Assembly (NCBI RefSeq): GCF_014193695.1
Contig: NZ_JACHZR010000007.1
Coordinates: 149,179-213,178, forward strand
Source: Rhizobium sp. BK316
GTDB lineage: Bacteria; Pseudomonadota; Alphaproteobacteria; Rhizobiales; Rhizobiaceae
Reading direction: 5' to 3'
DNA: 64,000 nucleotides
Under the pieces are notes generated by a model. The model ran no database searches. It saw nothing but the letters and a program-made list of their open reading frames with translations, and was not told the DNA's origin. Both the position numbers and the translations under genes were made by a program. Of this stretch, positions 35,379 to 43,513 are shown one piece after another (position 1 is the stretch's first letter; each line of letters starts with the position of its first letter).

Positions 35379-35764
35379 TGCATTTCCTCCACAAAGCGGT
35401 GCCCGGCTGCACCCTCCTCACGCCGGGGCCTCAGACATCCGTCTGCAGGCCTTAATCCCGCGCCGCCTCTCCCGTGGCGGCCCCGTCAAAACGGAACAAA
35501 CAAACCGTAAAATTTGTCTCGCGGAATATTCATTCCATTTTATCGAAACGACGTCAAGCCTCTTTGCCGATTTCGGATACGGTTGGCGGCGCGAGGCCCG
35601 CTGTTGCGGTGAACTGTGGGAGATCAGCCTGTTGCAATCCGGCCATGATCGGCAAAGAACCGTCACAGGCACTTATTGTGAAAGCCGTAGAGATCCCCAT
35701 CTAGTCGAGGCCCCAACAGCCTGCGCACACCGGCTGTTTTTTGAAGATTTTGGAGACAGGACAG
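35379..35764. other. Upstream region of the sugar ABC operon and DUF1993 gene
   Basis: This 386-bp divergent region holds no gene that I can support. It contains an AT-rich island at about 35500-35550 with the short palindrome GGAAT-ATTC-ATTCC (35523-35536), a plausible repressor site 145 bp before the binding-protein gene. GGAGACAGGAC at 35752-35762 is the ribosome site of the DUF1993 gene. Confidence 0.4.
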
Positions 35765-36268
35765 ATGTCCATTTCGATGTATCGCCTTACCGTACCCATG
35801 TTTCAGCGCGGCATTGCCAGCCTGAAAACCTATCTCGACAAGGCCGAAGCCTATGCCGAGGAAAAGAAGATCGATCCGACCATTCTCGTAAACGCGCGTC
35901 TGGCACCGGACATGCTGCCGCTTTCCGGTCAGTACCAGCGCGCCAGCGACAGCGCGAAATTTACGCTCGCTCGCCTGACGGCGACCGACGCGCCGAAATT
36001 CGAGGATAATGAAACGACGATCGCCGAACTGCGCGAGCGTATGGCGAAGACCGAAGCCTATCTAGCCAGCTTCTCTTCGGAGGCTCTGGAAGGGAGCGAC
36101 GTCAAGGATATCACGGTGCCAGGCCGCAACGGTCTGGTCGTGCCGGGCCTCGAATATGTCGCCCTCTTCGCGTTGCCGAACTTTTATTTCCACGTGACGA
36201 CGGCACACGCCATCCTGCGCAATCAGGGTGCGCCGGTCGGCAAGCGGGATTTCCTCGGAAACTTCTGA
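35765..36268 (+). CDS. DUF1993 family protein
   Basis: The 167-residue protein matches the DUF1993 pattern: a helical protein starting SMYRLTVPMFQRGIASLKTY, with ILVNARLAPDMLPLSGQYQR and the C-terminal FALPNFYFHVTTAHAILRNQ, where F-x-F-H-x-x-x-A-Y/H is conserved. DUF1993 members have a DinB-like four-helix-bundle fold and no settled function. I use the ATG at 35765 directly behind GGAGACAGGAC. It is a single gene, ending at a RIME element. Confidence 0.85.
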   Translation: MSISMYRLTVPMFQRGIASLKTYLDKAEAYAEEKKIDPTILVNARLAPDMLPLSGQYQRASDSAKFTLARLTATDAPKFEDNETTIAELRERMAKTEAYLASFSSEALEGSDVKDITVPGRNGLVVPGLEYVALFALPNFYFHVTTAHAILRNQGAPVGKRDFLGNF

Positions 36269-36378
36269 TGCCGAGAGCATCGGCCCGAAAATCGGAACCG
36301 ATTTTCGAAAGCCTGATGCGTAATTTCCAAGAGTTAGAGCGTCCTTTGTGCGTCCGAACGGACGCACGGCGCTCTAAT
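36269..36378. repeat. Complete RIME-type intergenic palindromic repeat
   Basis: About 110 bp made of two palindromes: CGAAAATCGG-AA-CCGATTTTCG (36286-36307), then TTAGAGC (36334-36340) with GCTCTAA (36370-36376) enclosing GTGCGTCCG-AA-CGGACGCAC (36349-36368). This two-palindrome layout and sequence match the Rhizobium-specific intergenic mosaic elements. It fills the whole gap between two convergent genes and could also serve as a bidirectional transcription end. Confidence 0.85.
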
Positions 36379-37922
36379 CAGGGTCGGTGCGTCACCGGCC
36401 CTTTTTCCGTCAGTTCGGTATAGGCAAGTGTCTGATCGAGATGTCGCGCCCGGAGCGACAGCAGCCGTTCGGCATAGCCGAGTCGTACCGACGCATAGGC
36501 CGGATCGTCGGCAAGGTTGCGCAATTCCATCGGATCTTCCGAGAGATCGAAGAGCAGCGCCGGCAATGCGGTGAAATGCACATATTTGAACCTGTTGTCG
36601 CGGATGACGGCAAGGTTCAGTTCATTCGACCGAAGGCCGAAATGCCGCTCCGCCTCGCCATGGGCGATATCGCGGAAATCGAATTCCCAGAAAGCCGCGT
36701 CCCGCCAGCCCGACGCTTCGATACCGTCGAGGAACGATGCAAGCGAGCGGCCGTCGATGCCATTGGCAGGCACAATGCCGAGCCGTTCGCAAAGCGTCGG
36801 AAACACATCGGTAGCACTGGTAAAATGATCAACGATACCACCGGCTGCGGCCGCGCCGGGATCGCGAATGACGAGCGGAATATGGTAGCTGCCGTCGAAA
36901 TAGCCGCCTTTGCCGAGCATCCAGTGATCCCCCGCCATCTCTGCATGATCGGAGGTGAAGACGATGATCGTGTTGTTCCACTCACCGGCATCTTTCAGCG
37001 CTTGCCAGATGTGGCCGAGCTGGTCGTCCACTTCGGCGATCATGCCGTAGTAAATAGACCGGATGGCATCGAAATCAGCGACGTTCCAGTCGCTGAGCGG
37101 CCCTTCCGCCCCGCGGATGAAACTGCCCTTGCCGGCGCGCGGCATCGCATAGGCAAGATAGGGATGGCTCTGCTGTTCCGTTTCGCAGTCGGTGGCACGC
37201 GCAAAAGCCGGGCCTTCGCCCGGATTGAACATGCGGTTAAAGGGCTCCGGTACGGAGAAAGGCGGATGCGGCCGCAAAAAGGAAATATGCGCGAACCACG
37301 GCGCATCCTGCTCCCCCATCCAACGGATGAATTCGCCGGTCAGGAAGGCGGTCTGCGTTTCTTCACGTGAATAGGCGGGCGCCGCGTCGGAGATTTCTCC
37401 TGCCGCAGCGCCGACTGGAATGTGGATATCACGGCTGACGGCATCCTTGTGGCCGCGTGAACGCAGCCAGGAAAGCCACTGTCTTTCATGTTCCGGCAGG
37501 AGCTGGCGAGCCGTGAAACCCGGCAGCAGGCCTTCATAGGTGGTCAGATGCGGATCATTGGCATCCATATCTCTGGGATCGGGCGCCGTGTCCGTGTAGC
37601 CGAACAGCGTCGGATCGTAACCCGCCCGCCTTGCCGCCAGCGCCAGATTATCGAACCGCCGGTCGAGCGGCGATCCGTTCCGGCAGACGCGATGGTTCAT
37701 CTGATAAAGGCCGGTATAAAGCGTAGCGCGCGCCGGCGAACAGGGAGCTGCACCGGCATAGTGCCGCCGGAAGAGCGTCCCTTCTTTCGCCAGAGCGTCT
37801 ACATTCGGCGTCTTGACGCAGGCGTGCCCCATAGCCGAGAGGCAATCGCCGCGCCATTGATCCGCAGTGACGATGAGAACGTTGGGCTTTGAGCCGCGTT
37901 CAGTGCTGATTTGATCTCGCAT
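36378..37922 (-). CDS. Sulfatase-family enzyme, phosphonate monoester hydrolase-like
   Basis: A 514-residue enzyme of the alkaline phosphatase superfamily. VTADQW supplies the first metal aspartate (residue 21), and CSPAR (Cys61) is the sulfatase motif whose cysteine becomes formylglycine. SDHAEMAGDHWMLGKGGYFD supplies the other metal ligands. Length and stretches such as ATLYTGLYQMNHR and GYDPTLFGYTDT resemble the R. leguminosarum phosphonate monoester hydrolase, which also cleaves phosphodiesters and sulfate esters. The enzyme is cytoplasmic by the lack of a signal peptide. I use the ATG at 37922, which lies inside the 3' end of galE; earlier starts would lie deep within galE. A formylglycine-generating enzyme must be encoded elsewhere. 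Confidence 0.85.
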   Translation of the reverse strand: MRDQISTERGSKPNVLIVTADQWRGDCLSAMGHACVKTPNVDALAKEGTLFRRHYAGAAPCSPARATLYTGLYQMNHRVCRNGSPLDRRFDNLALAARRAGYDPTLFGYTDTAPDPRDMDANDPHLTTYEGLLPGFTARQLLPEHERQWLSWLRSRGHKDAVSRDIHIPVGAAAGEISDAAPAYSREETQTAFLTGEFIRWMGEQDAPWFAHISFLRPHPPFSVPEPFNRMFNPGEGPAFARATDCETEQQSHPYLAYAMPRAGKGSFIRGAEGPLSDWNVADFDAIRSIYYGMIAEVDDQLGHIWQALKDAGEWNNTIIVFTSDHAEMAGDHWMLGKGGYFDGSYHIPLVIRDPGAAAAGGIVDHFTSATDVFPTLCERLGIVPANGIDGRSLASFLDGIEASGWRDAAFWEFDFRDIAHGEAERHFGLRSNELNLAVIRDNRFKYVHFTALPALLFDLSEDPMELRNLADDPAYASVRLGYAERLLSLRARHLDQTLAYTELTEKGPVTHRP

Positions 37923-38883
37923 GCCAGTTCCAGGCCGACTGAATGATCTGCGAGAGATCATACTGCGGCACCCAGCCCAGCACGTCCCGCGCCTTGTCGT
38001 TATTGGCGACCAGCGTATGTGAATCGCCCTCGCGACGGCCGATATACTCCACCGGGAACGGCTTCTTGGAGACATCTTCGATGGCGCCGAGCAGTTCCTT
38101 CACCGTCGTGCCGGTGCCGGTGCCGAGGTTAAGCGCGACAGACTCGCCACCTCTCAACAGATATTCGACGGCGCGCACGTGCGCATCGGCGAGATCGAGA
38201 ACGTGGATATAGTCGCGCACACAGGTGCCGTCGCGCGTCTCGTAGTCGCTGCCGAAAACCTTGAAGCCCTGGCGGCGCCCCAGGGCTGCGTCGATCGCCA
38301 GCGGGATCGCATGCGTTTCCGGCTGGTGCCATTCGCCGATCCGGCCTTCGAAATCGGCGCCGGCAGCGTTGAAATAGCGCAGCACGACGGAGCGAAGGCT
38401 CTTGTACTGGTCGTAATCGGCAAGCGCCTGTTCGACGATATATTTGGTGCGGCCATAGGGATTGATCGGCACCTGGCGGTGCGTCTCATCGAGTGGCACG
38501 CTCTGGGGCAGACCGTAGGTCGCGCAGGTAGAGGAGAAGACGAAGGCATTGATACCCGCCGCCTGCGCCGCCGAGAGGAGCGTCAGCGTGCCGATGACAT
38601 TGTTCTCATAGAAGGAGACCGGATCCTTGACTGATTCGCCGACCTCGATCAGCGCCGCAAAATGCAGGATCGCCGACGGTTTGTGCTTTGCCAGCACCTC
38701 ATCGAGACGGGCGCGATCGCGAATGTCACCCTCTTCCGCTGGTCCCCATTTGACGAATTCGCGATGACCGTTGGAAAAATTGTCGAACACCACGGGCTTG
38801 TAGCCCTTGTTCGCCAGATCGAGACACGTGTGCGAGCCAATATAACCAGCGCCGCCGACGACCAGTACCGTTTCACCTGCCAT
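37900..38883 (-). CDS. exoB: UDP-glucose 4-epimerase (GalE/ExoB)
   Basis: A 327-residue short-chain dehydrogenase-type epimerase that interconverts UDP-glucose and UDP-galactose. It has the NAD-binding GGAGYIGSH (residues 10-18), catalytic serine in SSTCATYG and the YGRTK catalytic pair. LRYFNAAGADFEGRIGEWH is typical of rhizobial ExoB, which supplies galactose for exopolysaccharide and LPS. Length equals ExoB (328). The gene overlaps the start of the sulfatase-like gene by 23 bp. Its start at 38883 lies in an intergenic region shared with the ThuA-like gene. Confidence 0.93.
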   Translation of the reverse strand: MAGETVLVVGGAGYIGSHTCLDLANKGYKPVVFDNFSNGHREFVKWGPAEEGDIRDRARLDEVLAKHKPSAILHFAALIEVGESVKDPVSFYENNVIGTLTLLSAAQAAGINAFVFSSTCATYGLPQSVPLDETHRQVPINPYGRTKYIVEQALADYDQYKSLRSVVLRYFNAAGADFEGRIGEWHQPETHAIPLAIDAALGRRQGFKVFGSDYETRDGTCVRDYIHVLDLADAHVRAVEYLLRGGESVALNLGTGTGTTVKELLGAIEDVSKKPFPVEYIGRREGDSHTLVANNDKARDVLGWVPQYDLSQIIQSAWNWHARSNQH

Positions 38884-39209
38884 GCATCTATCCCTTTACA
38901 AGTCACAGATGCGTGGACCTTAGCCAAATTACACGTCAGTAAAAAGTTATCTCGGTTACATATTTGCAAAAAGAAGAAGATTAGAGATGCCTTGCACACG
39001 GAATGCGCATTGGGCAGCGCGATCGGCCTGCCGGCCACACCGACGCCTTTTGCATCGAAGACATTCGTTATATCGCTAACGCCGTCGGAATGGCGCCGAC
39101 ATTTCGGCTCTTCCGTGGTCGAAGAGATCGGTCGACATCTGGCCGCTCAGCCTTAGCACTATAATGTTTATCGTCGATAAGCCTGCTGCATGAGTTTAAG
39201 GAAGAAAAT
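38884..39209. other. Divergent region between galE/exoB and the ThuA-like gene
   Basis: I see no gene in these 326 bp. An AT-rich part near 38930-38990 may hold the exoB promoter. A perfect 6-1-6 palindrome, TTATCG-T-CGATAA, lies at 39168-39180, 30 bp before the ThuA-like start, and could be an operator; AAGGAAG just after it is the ribosome site. Confidence 0.4.
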
Positions 39210-39854
39210 ATGAAAAAGGCGATCATCGTCTGGGGCGGCTGGCAGGGCCACGAGCCGGAGCCCTGCGCAAACATCGTTGGCGAATTGTTGCGCGAGGACG
39301 GATTTGCAGTCGAAATCACCAATGACCTCGGCATCTTCGGCTCCCCGCTTCTCGCAAATGCCGATCTTCTGGTGCCGGTCATTACCGGCGAGAAGCTGGA
39401 AAAGCCGCACGCAGATGCCCTGGTCCAAGCTGTTCGCGGCGGTCTCGGCCTCGGGGGCCATCACGGCTGCCTTGCTACTTCCTTCAAGGAAAGCGCACCC
39501 TTCCGCTACGTCTCCGGTGTCACCTGGGTTGCCCATCCCGGCAATATTATTGACTTCCAGGTTGCCATAACGCGGCAGGATGATCCGTTAATGGAAGGCA
39601 TTCCGGACTTCGACTACCGCTCGGAGCAGTATTATCTGCACTACGATCCCTCGGTGGAAATCCTGGCCACCACGACCTTCACCGGCCAGTACGATCCTGC
39701 CGCGCGCAATATCGCGATGCCCGTCGTCTTCAAGCGACATTTCGGCGAAGGCCGCGTGTTCTACTCCGCACTGGGCCACGTCGCCGCCGAATTCAGCCAC
39801 CCCTACATGCCCCTCATTCTCCGGCGTGGCCTCAGCTGGGCCGCTCGCCAGTAA
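39210..39854 (+). CDS. ThuA-like domain protein
   Basis: A 214-residue protein with the ThuA (class I glutamine amidotransferase-like) fold, starting AIIVWGGWQGHEPEPCANIV. Later segments are GGLGLGGHHGCLATSF, HPGNIIDFQVAI and the ending RVFYSALGHVAAEF with PYMPLILRRGLSWA. The GHHG segment takes the place of the catalytic-cysteine elbow. ThuA was named for trehalose utilisation in S. meliloti, and relatives include 3-keto-sugar hydrolases, so a role in sugar metabolism is likely but not certain. It stands alone between an operator-like palindrome and a terminator. Confidence 0.88.
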   Translation: MKKAIIVWGGWQGHEPEPCANIVGELLREDGFAVEITNDLGIFGSPLLANADLLVPVITGEKLEKPHADALVQAVRGGLGLGGHHGCLATSFKESAPFRYVSGVTWVAHPGNIIDFQVAITRQDDPLMEGIPDFDYRSEQYYLHYDPSVEILATTTFTGQYDPAARNIAMPVVFKRHFGEGRVFYSALGHVAAEFSHPYMPLILRRGLSWAARQ

Positions 39855-39962
39855 TGAGGGGTAGGACCGCAATGAACTGCGATGCTCGGCCGGCGGCTTC
39901 GATAAATATACAGAGCCGAGGAACGTTCACATCATGCTTGCGAACAAGCCGGCCTGACAACG

Positions 39963-39990
39963 AAAAGCCGACGGCTGACGGCTTTTGACA
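39963..39990 (+). terminator. Terminator of the ThuA-like gene
   Basis: AAAAGCCG (39963-39970) pairs with CGGCTTTT (39979-39986) over 8 bp with an 8-nt loop. The right arm ends in four T residues. It lies 109 bp after the stop. Confidence 0.6.
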
Positions 39991-40034
39991 TTCAGTATAT
40001 AAAAGCGCCTCTGCGACGCCGGTCTCAGCCGATC

Positions 40035-40292
40035 CTAGCGAGCGGCTGTCTTGCGATGGGTGTGCCGATTGTCCTGCACCTCAGCTTCGTCATAGGCACG
40101 CATCAAGCGCCCGGCTGCCTTAAGCTTTTCGATGAGATCGCTTCCGTCGGCAGAAGCCTTGGTGGCTTCAAGTTGCTCGAATTCCCTGAGAGCCTGCGCC
40201 CAGTGGCTTTCGCCCCGATCATGCGGCCGGCCTTCCTCTTCCCAGATGGCATAAGCCCGCTGGCTGACCCAATCATCCCGATTACGACTCAT
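40035..40292 (-). CDS. DUF2934 domain protein
   Basis: An 85-residue protein starting MSRNRDDWVSQRAYAIWEEE. The segment RAYAIWEEEGRPHDRGESHW is the DUF2934 signature, a short domain common in Rhizobiales with no known role. The rest is charged and helical. I prefer the ATG at 40292 over an in-frame ATG at 40322, because the domain begins a few residues later; the ribosome site is weak in either case. It lies alone in an AT-richer region. Confidence 0.8.
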   Translation of the reverse strand: MSRNRDDWVSQRAYAIWEEEGRPHDRGESHWAQALREFEQLEATKASADGSDLIEKLKAAGRLMRAYDEAEVQDNRHTHRKTAAR

Positions 40293-40433
40293 TTGGAAAA
40301 CCCCAGCGAGCAAATACGCCAAAACAATATCAATAGGAATAAAGTGCCAAACGGGACTTTAGGAGTCGTTACTGCGGGATGTAATTTTGCAGGATAAATT
40401 ACGTCACGCAGAGTAGTTTTTCGGCAGCTATAG

Positions 40434-40459
40434 TTAAAAGGCGGAAACGTCGATCCGCC
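40434..40459 (-). terminator. Terminator of the drug exporter gene
   Basis: On the minus strand GGCGGA (40454-40459) and TCCGCC (40440-40445) form a 6-bp stem with an 8-nt loop followed by TTTTAA, 8 bp after the exporter stop. A second AT-rich palindrome, GTAATTT/AAATTAC, lies beyond it at 40381-40402. Confidence 0.65.
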
Positions 40460-40467
40460 CCAATATT

Positions 40468-41988
40468 TCAGGCAGTGATAGACTCTTCCGCCATCTCGCC
40501 GGTGCCTCGTCCCATGAATGTGAAAATGACGACTGCCGTCAGGATCGTGATGCCGGTCAGCAGCCACAGAAGCAGGTTGAAGGCATTGTTATAGGCATGA
40601 ATGAGCTCCAGTTCTCCCATGCCGGGAAGGGCCTGGGCCGCACCATGCAGATCACCGGTTGCCAATCGCTGTGCTGCTATTGTCGCTTCATGGCTTGATC
40701 CGAGAAACGATCGCGTCAGCGCGGAGAGGACAGCGCTGACGATCGCGAGCGCCACACCCTCGCCGGCGACGCGCGTCGTGCTGAAGATCCCGGTAGCCAT
40801 GCCGGCGCGCTCTTTTGGCACGACACTGACGGCGAGCCCGTCCATGAGACCCCAGGGCAGACTGATGCCAATGCCGATCGTCAGCAATGGGCCGATGAGC
40901 AGGGCGTGATCCGACCCCACCGGAATATGGGCAAGCCAGAAGAGGCCGGCAGCCGAAATAACGAGACCAACGCTGCAGATCGTCGCTGCCGGCAGCCACC
41001 GGGTCAGCAATCCGGCGGCAATCGGCAGGATGAGAAGCGGGCCGGAAAGCGCGATCATCGTCTGCCCGGCAGCAGCCGCGCTGAGGCGCTCGACACCGAC
41101 GAAGCGCACCGGCAGCAGGATCAGCAAGACGACGAAAGCATAGGCCGGAGCCGCTGCCAGCAACTGCACACCGACAAAGCGAGGATACCGGAAAAGCGTC
41201 AGATCAAGCATCGGCCTCTTCACAAGATGTTCGATAAAACAGAACAGGGCCATCAGCAGCACCGAGCCGAGAACGAGCCCAAGCGTGAGAGTATCGCCCC
41301 AGCCGCTTTCCGGTGCCCGCAGCACGCCATAAGTAAAGAGCGACAGGGCGAGCGTGAAACTGATCGCGCCTGGCCAATCAAGTCCTCTTGCCTCGGGGTC
41401 GCGGGTTTCCGTCAGGAATATTGCCCCGAAAACGAAGGCGATGGTGGCGAGGCCAACCACGAGAGCGAAGATTGCCCGCCAACCGAAGGCCTCGATCATC
41501 ATGCCCGACGCCATCGGTCCGAACGCCAGACCGACACCGAAACTTGCACCGACGAGGCTGAAGGCGCGCATGCGCTCCTTTCCGTCGAACTCCTGGGCCA
41601 GCGATGCCATTCCGCCGGAAAAGGCCGCGGCCGAGCCAAAACCCTGAAGCGCGCGAAGGCTGTCGAACCAGATAATGTCAGGCGAAAAGGCAAGTCCGCC
41701 GGAAAACAGGATGAAGGCGGCAAGGCCGCACAGGAAGATGCGTTTGCGGCCATAGCCGTCTGCCAAAGCGCCGGCCGCCATCAATGTGCTGCCGAATGTC
41801 AGCATGAAGGCATTGGTGACCCAATTATGGGCAATGGGGCTGCCGCCGAGTTCACCACTGATTGCCGGCAGGGCGACGGCTGGACCGGTGAAGGTGAGCG
41901 GCATTGCCGCCGCTGCAGAGCAGACGGCGATCAGAACGAAGATTTTCTCTGCAATACTTGTAGGTTTGGACTTGTGAGTGACAGTCAT
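40468..41988 (-). CDS. MFS drug exporter, 14-helix (DHA2/EmrB type)
   Basis: A 506-residue transporter with about 14 hydrophobic segments, as in the EmrB/QacA group that expels drugs by proton antiport. The pattern FTGPAVALPAISGELGGSPI and NAFMLTFGSTLMAAGALADG in helices 1-2 and GASFGVGLAFGPMASGMMI in helix 5 (motif C of exporters) support this. There is no membrane-fusion partner gene beside it, so it may act alone. It is divergent from a LysR gene 171 bp away that likely controls it. Confidence 0.88.
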   Translation of the reverse strand: MTVTHKSKPTSIAEKIFVLIAVCSAAAAMPLTFTGPAVALPAISGELGGSPIAHNWVTNAFMLTFGSTLMAAGALADGYGRKRIFLCGLAAFILFSGGLAFSPDIIWFDSLRALQGFGSAAAFSGGMASLAQEFDGKERMRAFSLVGASFGVGLAFGPMASGMMIEAFGWRAIFALVVGLATIAFVFGAIFLTETRDPEARGLDWPGAISFTLALSLFTYGVLRAPESGWGDTLTLGLVLGSVLLMALFCFIEHLVKRPMLDLTLFRYPRFVGVQLLAAAPAYAFVVLLILLPVRFVGVERLSAAAAGQTMIALSGPLLILPIAAGLLTRWLPAATICSVGLVISAAGLFWLAHIPVGSDHALLIGPLLTIGIGISLPWGLMDGLAVSVVPKERAGMATGIFSTTRVAGEGVALAIVSAVLSALTRSFLGSSHEATIAAQRLATGDLHGAAQALPGMGELELIHAYNNAFNLLLWLLTGITILTAVVIFTFMGRGTGEMAEESITA

Positions 41989-42105
41989 AAAGATATCCGC
42001 TGGTTCGAGGATGAAGACACGCTTGGGAGGCTCGCGCGCGGGAGGCGTCGAAACGCCTGGACTTCGAATGCGGAAAGCAGCATAAATTGAGGATAATTCT
42101 TCGAT

Positions 42106-42116
42106 AACCTATGGTT
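42106..42116. promoter_or_regulatory. Candidate LysR operator
   Basis: AACC-TAT-GGTT is a short palindrome lying 44 bp before the LysR gene start and 118 bp before the exporter start. Within the longer stretch ATAACCTATGGTTTGT it fits the loose LysR pattern of a dyad near the regulator's own promoter. Confidence 0.35.
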
Positions 42117-42159
42117 TGTTCCGCTCATAGTGGAAGAAACCGCTCGAATGGATCTGTAA

Positions 42160-43104
42160 ATGGATCAGCCGTTGGGAGGCCTCACAGCCTTCGTCAGAAC
42201 CGCAGACCTTGGAAGTTTCGTTGCCGCCGGCCGCGCGCTCGGCCTCTCGCCCTCCGCTGTCGGCAAGGCTGTGACCGCGCTCGAACAACAGCTCGGTGTC
42301 CGCCTGTTCCAGCGCTCGACGCGGAGCTTGCGGCTGACGGAAGAAGGCCGCCTCTTCCACGAGCGCTGCCGGCGTATCCTCGATGATTTGGAAGATGCCC
42401 AGGCCTCGCTCGCTCAGGCTGTGGCAATCCCTCGGGGACGGCTGCGCGTCAGCGTGCCGCTGGTCAGCTACCATCTGATCCTGCCGATCCTGCCGGAATT
42501 CGTGAACCTCTACCCGGAGGTCGACCTGGATCTCGACTTCAACGACCGGATCGTCGACCTGATCGAAGAGGGCGTCGATGTTGCAATCCGCAGCGGGACC
42601 TTGCCAGACTCGAGACTGATGTCGCGCGCACTTCGCCCGTTTCAGCTGTTGCTGTGCGCCGCGCCTGCCTATCTGGAAAAACACGGCACCCCCGACTGCC
42701 CCCGTGATCTCGAAGGCCATCGGAGCGTCCGGTTCCGCTTCCCCAATTCCGGAAAGCTGCAGCCCTGGCCGCTCAGCCTCGCCGCGGACCATCCGGAAAT
42801 CAGAACCCGTACCGTTCTGACCTGCAACAACATGGAAGCCCTTCGCGGCGCTACCATCAGCGGCATGGGCATCGGCTGCATGCCGGATTTCCTCGCCCGC
42901 GACCCACTGGCCGACGGCAGGCTGCGCACCGTGCTCGACGCCCATATAGACGCCCCCGCCCAGTTCCACCTGCTCTGGCCATCCAACCGGCACCTTTCTC
43001 CCAAGGTCCGCGTCCTCGTCGATTTTCTGAGCGAAAAGCTCTTCTCCGATCGGTGTGAGAGTTACGCGAAAGATACGTCAGAGCTGCATTCTCCGAGACA
43101 TTGA
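42160..43104 (+). CDS. LysR family transcriptional regulator
   Basis: A 314-residue regulator with an N-terminal helix-turn-helix (about 6-60: FVAAGRALGLSPSAVGKAVT and VRLFQRSTRSLRLTEEG) and a periplasmic-binding-protein-like sensor domain from about 90. The C-terminal half contains GMGIGCMPDFLARDPLADGR, typical of the subgroup that controls divergent transporter or reductase genes. The gene diverges from the MFS exporter, so exporter induction by a toxic compound is the likely role. The terminator-like hairpin at 43343 lies past a repeat structure. Confidence 0.9.
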   Translation: MDQPLGGLTAFVRTADLGSFVAAGRALGLSPSAVGKAVTALEQQLGVRLFQRSTRSLRLTEEGRLFHERCRRILDDLEDAQASLAQAVAIPRGRLRVSVPLVSYHLILPILPEFVNLYPEVDLDLDFNDRIVDLIEEGVDVAIRSGTLPDSRLMSRALRPFQLLLCAAPAYLEKHGTPDCPRDLEGHRSVRFRFPNSGKLQPWPLSLAADHPEIRTRTVLTCNNMEALRGATISGMGIGCMPDFLARDPLADGRLRTVLDAHIDAPAQFHLLWPSNRHLSPKVRVLVDFLSEKLFSDRCESYAKDTSELHSPRH

Positions 43105-43208
43105 ATGCCTGCGTTGCCGTGATCGTGATGGCCTCGTCGAAGCGGATATCCATCGGGTCGGCCAACCAAATTCCGAGTCCAAATTACAGGTCTTCGAATA
43201 CTCTCAGC

Positions 43209-43342
43209 GCATAGGATGCATAACTTGCATAGGATTTTTCATTGGTCGTGTGGGAAATGTCAGACGGTGACATGACAGGCATTGAATCTGACATTTCCTA
43301 TAGAGCCGTTGAAACGGCCTATGCATCTTATGCATCCTATGC
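43209..43342. repeat. Nested inverted-repeat structure (134 bp)
   Basis: An outer pair of 25-bp arms (43209-43233 and 43318-43342) is complementary at 23 positions. Each arm holds two GCATAGG-type heptamers around a central ATGCAT. Inside lies a perfect 12-bp pair (GGAAATGTCAGA at 43253-43264, TCTGACATTTCC at 43287-43298). No open frame fills it, and I see no target duplication at its ends. It could be a small mobile repeat, a regulator-binding array or a long RNA hairpin in the 3' region of the LysR transcript. Confidence 0.7.
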
Positions 43343-43368
43343 AGGCCCCGAAAACAAAGGGGCCTTTC
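43343..43368 (+). terminator. Possible terminator after the LysR gene
   Basis: AGGCCCC (43343-43349) and GGGGCCT (43359-43365) form a perfect 7-bp stem with a 9-nt AT-rich loop followed by TTCTC. It immediately follows the nested inverted repeat and would end LysR transcription 240 bp past the stop. The remaining 145 bp to the NTPase gene hold nothing that I can name. Confidence 0.5.
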
Positions 43369-43513
43369 TCACCGCTGACTTCTCCCGACGCCCCCTCTTT
43401 CTCCTGACATCCGTCTCGGACTCAACCTTTCTCGCCGATAGTCTCTGTGATCAGCAACACAGGAAAGGCGAAAGGCTGCTTCGGCATAGTGCAGGGCGAG
43501 TCATATGCGTATT

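Noticed and set aside
36062..36367. A 101-codon minus-strand frame ending in the DUF1993 gene
   Set aside because: Its first third is translated RIME repeat and the rest is antisense to DUF1993.
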